From Sciurus carolinensis (taxonomy: Eukaryota > Chordata > Mammalia > Rodentia > Sciuridae), in NCBI RefSeq assembly GCF_902686445.1, contig NC_062232.1:35730454-35794453 (forward strand): a stretch of 64,000 bases of DNA, given 5' to 3'. A program made the translations under genes and the position numbers. The notes under the pieces are model-generated. The model made no database searches and was not told where the DNA came from. It was given only the letters and a program-made list of their open reading frames with translations. Shown here in pieces: positions 54,616 through 64,000 of this stretch. How positions within the stretch are numbered: the stretch's first letter is position 1; each line of letters starts with the position of its first letter.

Positions 54616-57600
54616 TTAAACAATATGCTATTATATGATGAATGGATAACAGAAGATATTAGGAAGGAAATTAAAAAATTCTTAGAGGTAAATGAGAACA
54701 AAGAAACATCGTATCAAAATCTCTGGGACACTATGAAAGCGGTACTTAGAGGAAGATTTATTTCATGGAGCGCATTTAATAAAAGAAGTAAAACTCAAAA
54801 AATAAATGACCTAACACTACAGCTCAAAGCCCTAGAAAAAGAAGAACAGACCAACACCAAAAGTAGTAGAAGACAGGAAATAGTTAAACTCAGAGCTGAA
54901 ATCAACGAAATTGAAACAAAAGAAACAATACAAAAAATTGACAAAATAAATAGTTGGTTCTTCGAAAAAATAAACAAAATTGATAAACCTTTAGCCACAC
55001 TAACAAAGAGAAGATGAGAGAAAACCCAAATCACCAAAATTCGGAATGAACAAGGAAATATCACAACAGACACGACTGAAATACAAAACATAATTAGAAG
55101 CTATTTTGAAAATCTATATTCCAACAAAATAGAAAATTTCGAAGACATCAACAAGTTTCTAGAGACCTATGAATTGCCTAAACTAAACGAGGAGGACATA
55201 CACAATTTAAATAGACCAATTTCAAGTAATGAAATAGAAGAAGTCATCAAAAGCCTACCAACAAAGAAAAGTCCAGGACCTGATGGTTTCTCAGCCGAGT
55301 TCTACAAAACCTTTAAAGAAGAGCTCATTCCAATACTTTTCAAAGTATTCCATGAAATAGAAGAGGAGGGAACCCTCCCAAACTCATTCTACAAAGCCAA
55401 TATCACCCTGATACCTAAACCAGACAGAGACACATCGAGGAAAGAAAATTTCAGACCAATATCCTTAATGAACATCGATGCAAAAATTCTCAACAAAATT
55501 TTAGCAAATCGCATACAAAAATGTATTAAAAAGATAGTGCACCATGATCAAGTGGGTTTCATCCCAGGGATGCAAGGTTGGTTCAACATCAGGAAATCAA
55601 TAAATGTAATTCACCATATCAACAGACTTAAAGTCAAGAATCACATGATTATTTCAATAGATGCAGAAAAAGCATTTGATAAAATACAACACCCCTTCAT
55701 GCTCAAAACACTAGAAAAAATAGGGATAGTGGGAACGTTCCTTAACGTTGTAAAGGCCATCTATGCTAAGCCCATGGCTAATATTATTCTTAATGGTGAA
55801 AAACTGAAAGCATTCCCCCTAAAATCTGGAACAAGGCAGGGATGCCCTCTCTCACCACTCCTATTCAATATCGTCCTTGAAACTCTAGCCAGAGCAATCA
55901 GACAAACCAAAGAAATTAAAGGGATACGAATTGGAAAAGAAGAACTCAAACTATCCCTATTTGCTGATGATATGATTATATACTTAGAGGAACCAGGAAA
56001 TTCCACCAGAAAACTCTTAGAACTCATAAGTGAATTCAGTAAAGTAGCAGGATATAAGATCAATGCTCATAAATCCAATGCATTTTTATACATAAGTGAT
56101 GAATCTTCAGAAAGAGAAGTTAGGAAAACTACTCCATTCACAATAGCCTCAAAAAAATAAAATACTTGGGAATCAATCTCACAAAAGAGGTGAAAGACCT
56201 CTACAATGAGAACTACAGAACACTAAAGAAAGAAATTAAGGAACACCTTAGAAGATGGAAAGATCTCCCATGTTCCTGGATAGGCAGAATTAATATTGTC
56301 AAAATGGCCATACTACCAAAAGTGCTATACAGATTCAATGCAATTCCAATTAAAATCCCAATGATGTACCTTACAGAAATAGAGCAAGCTATTATGAAAT
56401 TCATCTGGAAGAATAAGAAACCCAGAATAGCTAAAGCAATCCTTAGCAGAAAGAGTGAAGCAGGGGGTATCAGAATACCAGATCTTCAACTCTACTACAA
56501 AGCAATAGTAACAAAAACGGCATGGTATTGGTACCAAAATAGACAGGTAGATCAATGGTACAGAATAGAGGACACGGACACAAACCCAAACAAATATAAT
56601 TTCCTCATACTAGACAAAGGGGCCAAAAATATGCAATGGAGAAAAGATAGCCTCTTCAATAAATGATGCTGGGAAAATTGGAAATCCATATGCAACAAAA
56701 TGAAAATAAACCCATATCTCTCACCGTGCACAAAACTAAACTCAAAATGGATTAAGGACCTCGGAATCAGACCAGAGACCCTGCATCTTATAGAAGAAAA
56801 AGTAGGTCCAGATCTTCAACATGTTGGCTTAGGACCAGACTTTCTCAACAGGACTCCCATAGCACAAGAAATAAAAGCAAGAATCAACAACTGGGATAGA
56901 TTCAAACTGAAAAGCTTTCTCTCAGCAAAGGAAACTATCAGCAATGTGAAGAAAGAGCCTACAGAGTGGGAGAAAATCTTTGCCAATCATACTTCAGATA
57001 GAGCACTAATCTCCAGAATCTATAAAGAACTCAAAATACTCAACACCAAGACTACAAATAATCCAATCGACAAATGGTCTAAGGAAATGAACAGACACTT
57101 CACAGAAGAAGACCTACAAACAATCAACAAACATATGGAAAAATGTTCAACATCTCTAGTAATAAAAGAAATGCAAATCAAAACCACCCTAAGATTCCAT
57201 CTCACCCCAATCAGAATGGCGATTATCAAGAGTACAAGCAACAACGAGGATGTGGGGAAAAAGGTACACTCATACATTGCTGGTGGGGTTGCAAATTAGT
57301 GCAACCACTCTGGAAGGCAGTATGGAGATTCCTTAAAAAACTTGGAATGGAACTACCATTTGACCCAGCTATCCCACTCCTTGGCCTATACCCAAAGGAC
57401 TTAAAATCAGCATACTACAGAGATACAGCCACATCAATGTTCATTGCTGCTCAATTCACCATAGCCAGATTGTGGAACCAACCTAGATGCCCTTCAGTTG
57501 ATGAATGGATAATGGCATATATATACAATGGAATATTACTCAGCCATAAAGAATGATAAAATTATGGCATTTGCAAGCAAATGGACGAAATTGGAGAATA

Positions 57601-57660
57601 TCATGCTAAGTGAGATAAGCCAATCTCAAAAAACCAAAGGAAGAATGATCTCGCTGATAA
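54616..57660 (+). pseudogene. L1 ORF2 remnant (reverse transcriptase to C terminus), disabled
   Basis: The direct segment begins inside ORF2 after the endonuclease (NNMLLYDEW). Defects in order: TGA at 55015-55017; a one-base contraction in an A-run at 56151-56157; TGA at 56664-56666; a 10-base deletion near 57246 that removes part of the Cys-rich region; an 8-base deletion near 57512. The RT motifs [19 protein letters not shown] and FADDMI are still readable in the 55174-56160 frame. The 174-codon frame starting 54493 is a chimera of inverted and direct sequence, not a protein. Confidence 0.95.
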
Positions 57661-57937
57661 GTGGATGATGATACATAATGGGGCGTGGGAGGGGTTAGTT
57701 TTAGGGTTAGAGTGAGGGTTAGGTAGGGGGGCAAGAATGGGGGAAGGAAGGACTGTATAGAGGGAAAAGAGGGATGGGAGGGGTGGGGGGAAGGGGAAAA
57801 AAATAACAGAATGAATCAACCAACATCACCCTATGTAAACGTATGATTACACAAATGGTATGCCTTTACTCTATGTACAAACAGAGAAAGAACATGTATC
57901 CCATTTGTTCACAATAAAATAAAAAAATAAATAAATA
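57661..57937 (+). other. L1 3' UTR, long form, and tail
   Basis: Telomere-like tract (GGGGTTAGTTTTAGGGTTAG and on, 57691-57725), G-rich purine block at 57725-57800, then CCCTATGTAAACGTATGATT and a further stretch to TTCACAATAAAAT (polyadenylation signal) and an AAATAAAT tail. It includes about 100 bases missing from the full-length copy. Confidence 0.9.
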
Positions 57938-58157
57938 AATAAATTCCTTCTATCTTCCTTGAAAACTGGCTTTGAATAAAATACATTTTCCTACCATTTT
58001 GACTCCATATATTTCTGGACAGTAAACTTAATTTATTCTCCTTCCTTCTGCTGCCCCACCACATGGGGCTGGTGCCATTTGGTAATATTATCATAATTCT
58101 CCATGACTGCATTTTGAAGACCCTCATATCAACTAAAACTTATATAAAATATAGTCT

Positions 58158-58381
58158 TTAAAAAATAAGGACAGGTGTGGTAGGAGGCTGAGGCAGGAGG
58201 ATTCAAGTTCAAAGTCCATCTCAGCAACTTAGTGAGGTCCTAAGCTTGAAACTTAGTGAGAACTTGCTTGAAAATAAAAAAATAAAAAGTACTGGGGAGA
58301 TGGCTTAGTACTTAAGCACCCCTGGGTTCAATCCCCAGTACATAAAAGAAAAAAGAAGAAAAGAAAGGAAGGAAGGAAAAG
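58158..58381 (+). mobile_element. MEN (B1-dID) SINE, shortened, with purine tail
   Basis: GGACAGGTGTGGTAGGAGGC (part of the B1 arm deleted), ID arm ACTGGGGAGATGGCTTAGTA, GGGTTCAATCCCCAGTACAT, and an AAAGAAAGGAAGG-type tail at 58346-58381. Confidence 0.88.
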
Positions 58382-58984
58382 AAACTGTTGTGTTCAGATT
58401 CTCAAAGTTGATTGTATAGAAATGAGCAAATTAATGTTATGAATCATTGTTTGATTTTCCTTGTGGCTGAGATTATTCCTTCAATATACTGAATATTTGT
58501 ACTTTCTCCTCTTGCCTGATGAATTTAGTAATTGTGCTAGACATTCCACTGTTGCTCACTGGTATCTAGTTCTCCTCTCCTTCCAGAGCACAGGTATGAC
58601 CTTACCTCCCATGTGAATAGTTCCAGGCAATAATCAGGGACTGGATCATGTGTCACATCCAGGTTCAGAGTGCAAATTCCTTCTGAAATCTTCCAGTTTC
58701 TCTTGCCTACATTTATATAAAAGATATATATTAGATAGAAAATAAATATATATATATTAGATAGAAAATTCCTTGCAGTTATCAGCAAGGAATTGTGTTG
58801 ACTAGTATAAAACTCCAAGTTGAAGCAGTCTGAATTGTTGAGTTAGTGTAGGGGAAGCAGCTGCCTTGGATAGTATCTTAACATATAGTGGATTTTTTGT
58901 GCCTCAGAAACAAAATTTAGGTGATAAGACACTGAGATTTAGGAGTTGTTTATAACCAAAGTTGAAGCTTAGTTTATCCTGACT
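58382..58984. other. unassigned sequence
   Basis: No gene is seen. A short direct repeat, 'ATATATTAGATAGAAAAT', occurs at 58725-58742 and 58751-58768. Confidence 0.45.
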
Positions 58985-59560
58985 AATATAATAATGATGT
59001 TTTCCATTTTATTGACCTTTCTAAAGAAAGAGCTTTTCATTAAATCTAGACATTTAGTTCTGTGTATCAATAATTTCTGCTTTTGCTTCATTTCCTCTCT
59101 ACTTCTCTTAGGTTTAAAATGTTCTTTTCCTAACCAACTGAGTTCAATTTATTTTTATTTTTATTGGTTATTAAAATAAGTATTTAGGGCTATTTTCCTC
59201 TAAGTAATGCTTTATTTTCTATCTAATATATATCTTTTCTATAAATGTACTTATATATTTTCAGACTGATATTTTCACTTGTGTACCTGCTGTTTGGGAA
59301 ACAGATTGTATTTTACTTTAATTCAGAAGTGGTAATAGATATTTTTCTTTCTCTTTTTGTTGTTAACTTCAACTTTTGTTCATCATGATCAGGGAATGTG
59401 TTCTACTTCTTATACATTCCAAAATCAACATTGTGTATTATACTGTACAAATGTTCTAGACAGAAAAAGTTTCTTTTTCTGGTTTATTCTAATTTGGTAT
59501 ATATAGAAGTTTGATCCCCACAAATTGCAGACCATTCATTCCTTATAAGGCACATAAAAC
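58985..59560 (-). repeat. old L1 ORF2 fragment, antisense
   Basis: 'TTTATTGACCTTTCTAAAGA' plus 'AAGAGCTTTTCATTAAATCT' is the antisense of the conserved L1 'phenylalanine-lysine-rich' segment before the RT domain. Further antisense blocks follow to 'TTTGATCCCCACAAATTG'. No frame. Confidence 0.68.
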
Positions 59561-59689
59561 ATTAATAAAATTTGCTACATTCTGGGTTGTATGCTGGACT
59601 ATATATTACAAATGTCAAATGAATAAAACCATTCAGAGTTGTTCTCTATGATAGTGGAAGTCAGCCAGACATTATTAACAAAATGAAAA

Positions 59690-60660
59690 CCAAACAATTC
59701 TCTTGTGTTTGGGATTTTAGCCATGTTCATTCAAAAAGACAATGGGTCAGAGAGGAAATTAAAGTAGAAATGAATAAATATTCCAAACTTGTAATTAAAT
59801 ACAAGCTATTATATCTTGTGGAATATATCTAAAGCTATGCATGCATATAAGAGAATTTATAAACTTAAATGTACATATATGGTTTGTTCCTGGGAATATG
59901 TGAAAAAATGCTCAGCTTTATCAGTTATCAAAAATGCGGAATGATATCACTATTAAATATCACTATGTACACATTCAAATAGCTAAAATTAAGAAGAATG
60001 GAAATACCAAGTGTTGCAAAGATGTGGAACAATGTAGACTTCATATATTGCTGATACTACTGTAAATTGGTACAATTACTTTTGAAAACTGAGAGTTTTT
60101 ATAATTTACTGCACATCATATAATCCAACGATTTCATTCCTAGAAAAATACCCAAAGAAATATTTCCCTTATGCATCAAAAGTCATGTGCAAGAATATTC
60201 ATAGCCATATTATTTAAAATAGTCAAACATAGGAAGTAGTTCAATTATGTATTGATAAAGTAGATAATGAACTGAACATATTTATTCAAAATATAACAAT
60301 AAATTTAAACAACTATTGCTATGTGCAATGACACTGATGAATTACTCTTATAAATACAATGCTAGCAAAATATCCAGACATAAGAGCACAAACTGTGAGA
60401 TTTCATTGATGTAGAATTCAAACACAGGCAAAATTAGTTTATAGGGCAAGGAATCCAAATAGTGATTGTATCTGGGAAGAGTGTGGGGTTTGCACCTGGG
60501 AGGGGTCTCAAGGATCACTTGTAAAGTGCTGGTAATGTTCTAGTTCTTATCTGCATGGCAGGCTCATATTGTGATTATTTTGTGGCTGAAAATCTGTAAT
60601 TTCTACCTTTATTTTATGTATTTTCCTTTAAAATATAAAATAATTGAATTGGAAATTAGT
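59690..60660 (+). repeat. old L1/HAL1-like fragment
   Basis: 'AAAGACAATGGGTCAGAGAG', 'CTATGCATGCATATAAGAGA', 'GAGAGTTTTTATAATTTACT' and 'GATTTCATTGATGTAGAATT' follow the order of an ancient L1/HAL1 3' half. Heavily mutated. Confidence 0.6.
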
Positions 60661-61153
60661 ATTTTGTCATATATGTCAGATATGAACTGATAAATACTGA
60701 TCTGAAGCAAATTTGGGTTGCAGAGAAAGACACAAGACAGTGCTTAGGTTGAAACTAGGAGTCACTCAAATTTGCAAGTAATTCCCCACTACATTAGCTC
60801 CCATTAGAAACCAGAACTTGTGTTTCTTAAATTTTCCCCCAAATAATTCAGTTTCAGTCTCATTAAACACTTGATCTTTTATTTAGCCTCCTTCTGTAAG
60901 TTTTCTTTTAGTGTCCTGCTCATTTTTATAATTTAACATTATTAGCTTTTCTCTTCCTCCTGCACCTCAAAACTTCTTTGCTCTACTCTCAAAACGTGTT
61001 AAGCATTCAACCATTCCTCATACTATCCACCTCAGTTTGCCTTACCAAAGCCATGCCACCTCTTCTCTGAATACATAATATACACTGCAACTAGTCTATC
61101 TGCTTTTACCCTGTTCTCTGATCTAGGCTCCACAAGGAAGTCAGAGAAATTCC

Positions 61154-61402
61154 CATTAAAGGTGATTAGACAAAGGGTATGAAGGAAAGGGAGCGCGGAT
61201 GAGAAGAGGAAAGACAGTAAAATGAATTGGACATTACTTTCCTATGTTCATATATGAATACAAGACCAGTGAAACTCCACATCATGTACAACCACAGAAA
61301 TGGGATCCTAATTAGAATAAGTTGTATTCTATATGTACATCAAAATGTTTTAGATATACTCATGTATATATCTAAAAAACTAAAAAAACATTAAAGGTGA
61401 TT
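61154..61402 (+). mobile_element. 5'-truncated L1 3' end with 14-bp TSD
   Basis: CATTAAAGGTGATT lies at 61154-61167 and 61389-61402 and belongs to the surrounding L2. The 221-bp insert ('TGAATTGGACATTACTTTCC', 'CATGTACAACCACAGAAATG', A-rich tail) is a diverged relative of the 3' UTR at 23363-23577. Confidence 0.85.
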
Positions 61403-61474
61403 TAATGTTACTCTTCTACTCAAAACATTCCAATGGTTTCTCATTCATTGAAAATCAGATTTGAAATCTTTATC

Positions 61475-61912
61475 CTGATGTTTTGTGTCACTGTGACCAA
61501 AATACCTGACAGGAACAATTTCAGAGGAGAAATAGTTTATTTGGTGTTCATGGTTTCAGCGATCTGAACCTACAGATGGCTGAGTCCATAACTCTGGGCT
61601 CCAGGCAAGGCAGAACATCATGATGGAAGAGTGTGGCTGAGGAAAGCGGCTGGAAACATGATAATCAAGAAGCAGAGAGAGACAAATTCTGCTCACCAGG
61701 GACAAAATACAAACCCCAAAAGTACACACCCCTATCTCCTGCAGTTACAACCTACCTGCCTAGAGTTAACACCCAGTTAATTCACTCAAGTAGATTAATG
61801 CACTGGTTAGGTTAACGGTCTCATAGCCCAATCATTCCACCTCTAAATTTTCTCGCATTTTTGCATACATGGACTTTTAGGGGACACTCCTCTTATCTAG
61901 ACCATAACACCT
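61475..61912 (-). mobile_element. MaLR-type LTR, antisense, inside L2
   Basis: Sister of 2559-2993: 'GTCACTGTGACCAAAATACC', 'GACAGGAACAATTTCAGAGG', 'GCAGAACATCATGATGGAAG', 'CCAATCATTCCACCTCTAAA', 'GGGGACACTCCTCTTATCTA'. It ends GACCATAACA. Confidence 0.75.
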
Positions 61913-62383
61913 AACCTAAAAGACTCTAAAGATCTGACCCCATCTCTTACTCCTCTACCCCTATTAACTTCATGACAGCCATGCTGGCCACCTTTTCACT
62001 CCTCTAAAGTGATTACCTTGGTTCTACCTCAGGGACTTTACACTTGATGTTCCACTTACCTGAAATTCTCTTTCCAAAGGCAGCCATTGGCTTACACTTT
62101 CTTTGTGGATTCTGCCCAAATGTTCCCTCAACACACAGGTCTTGTTTGACCACCCTATCTAAACTACCATACCATCTCACACAACGAACTACTCACTATC
62201 CTTTTTCTCTGCTTTAACCGCCTTCACAATATTTATTATATAAAATTACATTATAAATCTTAATTACTTGGATTTCTGTATTCTGTACAAGACTGTAATT
62301 GCCATCAGAGGATGGAATCTATCTTATTCCCACTTGTATCTTAAGCATGTAGAAGAACTTTCTACCTAGCTGAATGATGGAAT

Positions 62384-62432
62384 AATTATTATTATTATAA
62401 TAATAATTATAATATTAATATTATAATGAGAC
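62384..62432. repeat. (TAT)/(ATA)n imperfect palindrome
   Basis: TTATTATTATTATAATAATA and then ATTATAATATTAATATTATA can fold on itself. Confidence 0.8.
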
Positions 62433-62797
62433 AAACTATGATGCAAATTTTGCAAGTATATTTTCTAAGGTGTCATTTGACACCTGGAGTGGACCATTTT
62501 TAACACTCTCTACCCTTAGATGACAAAATTGTTTTCAGTAATATGCAAAGATCAATAGTAATAATAATTTTCCTGATTTTTGTCTTCAGTTTTAATATAA
62601 ATAATTAAAAATGGAAAAGAATATATTTAAAATCTAATAAATTTAAATTTCATACAATTCTTTCATCTAGAAACTACAAGTCACAGTTAACAGAGCGCAC
62701 TTTATAATTCACATTCTGTTTTGTTTGAAATTTTAAGCACAGGCAAAAATTAAAAGTGGTTACATAGAATTATAGAAAGGTCATAATTTATGTAATT

Positions 62798-62801
<4 letters not shown>
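62433..62801. other. unassigned AT-rich sequence
   Basis: No gene or repeat recognised. Confidence 0.45.

Positions 62802-62833
<32 letters not shown>
62802..62833. repeat. (CT)n microsatellite
   Basis: About 15 CT units directly next to the tail end of an antisense SINE. Confidence 0.95.
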
Positions 62834-62835
<2 letters not shown>

Positions 62836-62839
<4 letters not shown>

Positions 62840-63022
62840 TTTGCAGTACTGGGAATCGAATCCAGGAGTGCTTTACCACTGGGCTACATTCCCAGCCCTT
62901 TTTATTTTTTATTTTGAGGCAGGGTCTCCCTAAATTACTGAGGCTGGCCTTGAACTTGCAATCCCCTGCCTCAGTCTCCAGAGTTGCTGGGATTATATGT
63001 GTGTGCTGATGTGCCCTGACTC
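62836..63022 (-). mobile_element. MEN (B1-dID) SINE, antisense
   Basis: GCAGTACTGGGAATCGAATC, CCACTGGGCTACATTCCCAG, B1 arm ending GTTGCTGGGATTATATGTGT. Confidence 0.9.
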
Positions 63023-63533
63023 TTCCTTAATTTTGATAATTGCTATGCTATCATTGTTCATTTATTTCAAATCTATTATCCACACATAAGACTGTGGCAC
63101 AGGGATTATAGATGGAAACTGTGCTGAAGTGACCTTGGATAATCCTGAACCTCTATGAGCTTACTCTCAAAAGGAATGTGTAGAGCTAAGTCTGCACCTG
63201 TTGAGGAGCCACCAGTAAGTGAGAGTTCTCTGAATTCATTTTCATATAGATTACAAAGTTTATTAAAGAAAAGTAATAAAATGGGCTAATATGAAGTGTG
63301 CATATAATTTATTGAAGCCCAACAGCAACCACAGGAATTGTTTGGAATTTAGAATGATAATTTAATTGAGGGGGAGAGAAATATTTTAACACTGATAGTG
63401 TGTAATATTGTTGGCAAAAGATTATAATAAAAAATTTTGTCTAAGAAAATAGGGAAACTGAGGAACCAATATTTTAACCTTAAATAGGAAGCAGATAAAA
63501 AAAGAGATAAAAATATAAAAGCTAAATAGGTAG
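63023..63533. other. unassigned sequence
   Basis: No gene is seen. The 125-codon minus frame at 63349-63726 runs across the following SINE and is hydrophobic low-complexity; not supported. Confidence 0.45.
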
Positions 63534-63620
63534 GGCTGGGAATATAGCTCAGTGTTAGAGTACTTGCAAGGATGCACAAGATCCTGGGTTCAATCACAAT
63601 AAATAAATACATACATAGAA
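63534..63620 (+). mobile_element. ID-type SINE
   Basis: AGGGCTGGGAATATAGCTCA, GTACTTGCAAGGATGCACAA, ATCCTGGGTTCAATCACAAT, then an AAATACATACAT-type tail. Confidence 0.87.
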
Positions 63621-64000
63621 AACTAAGATGTTGTAAACCTTGAATTAAAAATATCAGTATTAACTGACAATGTAAAAATATAAATATCTGTATTCTAAAT
63701 TCTCTTCCCCAAAGTGGCAATGACATTTCAGTAGCAATAAATATTCCTAGTACAGTGCCTGGATCATTGGAAATGTCAGTTTCTAATTGTAAAGAGTGAG
63801 GATTCCTTGGAGGAATGACTATTTCCAGATCTGGGGCAAGAAAGTGCAGGATGAGCCTGAGAACATTTCATTGTACTAGAAAACTGAAAATACTTAAAGA
63901 CTAATGGAACCAGGTCCAAAAGAATACAGGAACTGACTTCAAAGTGCCTCCAGTGGCCTAAAGTGGGACAGTCTGAGCATCAAAATCAAATAACTGGAAT
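63621..64000. other. unassigned sequence to the window end
   Basis: No gene or repeat recognised. Confidence 0.45.

Larger units (their letters stand above)
54271..57951 (+). mobile_element. second L1 of the same family, 5'-truncated and twin-primed, 14-bp TSD
   Basis: AATAAATTCCTTCT lies at 54271-54284 and 57938-57951. Inside, 54285-54615 is inverted (antisense endonuclease coding, matching about 31198-31518 of the full-length copy). 54616-57937 is direct, starting at the position matching about 31188. The two source segments are adjacent with about 10 bases lost at the junction, as expected for twin priming. Confidence 0.96.
60985..62390 (+). repeat. L2 LINE, interrupted by an L1 tail and a MaLR LTR
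   Basis: L2 blocks run through the insertions: 'CTGCAACTAGTCTATCTGC' before 61154, 'ACATTCCAATGGTTTCTCAT' at 61426-61445, 'GATCTGACCCCATCTC' at 61930-61945, 'CTCAGGGACTTTACACTTGA', 'TTGACCACCCTATCTAAAC', and 'GACTGTAATTGCCATCAGAG' near the end. Confidence 0.78.

Noticed and set aside
54493..55017. 174-codon frame beginning in the inverted part of the second L1
   Set aside because: Its first 41 or so codons are antisense L1 and the rest is sense ORF2. It is an artefact of the twin-priming junction.
63349..63726. 125-codon minus-strand frame
   Set aside because: It crosses an ID SINE and is a low-complexity hydrophobic translation of AT-rich DNA; no start context or domain.
1..64000. CRISPR array, operon or bacterial-type gene system
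   Set aside because: No regularly spaced short repeats with unique spacers and no dense coding. The SINE, L1 and LTR content is mammalian.

Overview
The window is nuclear DNA of a squirrel-family rodent (Sciuridae). The diagnostic repeats are about thirty two-part SINEs, each a B1-like left arm joined to an ID-like, tRNA-Ala-derived right arm (the B1-dID or 'MEN' type known from squirrels). There are also squirrel-type ID SINEs whose tail carries AAGGTATTGTGTCC. I see no host protein-coding gene, rRNA, tRNA gene or CRISPR array. The stretch is intergenic or deep-intronic, and most of what can be recognised is transposon-derived. Family names are from memory of consensus features, without a database search.

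Layout. 0-27.9 kb is AT-rich sequence with an old L2, several MaLR/MLT1 LTRs, two well-bounded solo LTRs (11.8 kb and 13.2 kb), nested MaLR elements (23.8-25.1 kb), a retrocopy 3' end (10.75 kb) and many SINEs. 27.91-35.10 kb is one full-length minus-strand LINE-1. It has a 13-bp target-site duplication, a GC-rich promoter of about 606-bp monomers each carrying a YY1-type motif, an ORF1 and an ORF2. Each ORF is broken by one single-base contraction in an A-run. 35.1-54.2 kb holds old L1M/HAL1-like pieces, more SINEs, a short inverted ('twin-primed') L1, and three LTRs (48.8 kb and 52.2-53.35 kb), two of them a SINE-disrupting composite. 54.27-57.95 kb is a second L1 of the same family on the plus strand, 5'-truncated, twin-primed and decayed. 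57.95-64 kb has old L1, an L2 split by a later L1 tail and a MaLR LTR, a CT microsatellite and SINEs.

How the parts fit. The L1 pair gives the machinery (ORF1p RNA chaperone; ORF2p endonuclease and reverse transcriptase) that would also mobilise the A-tailed SINEs. The many target-site duplications and nested insertions allow relative dating: L2, MER20, MER5 and MLT1 first, then L1M, then SINEs, then the LTRs that split SINEs. The near-intact monomeric L1 is probably among the youngest, judged by its condition and CpG retention rather than by nesting. The points most worth checking are the L1 promoter architecture, its 3' UTR variants, and whether its two frameshifts are real.
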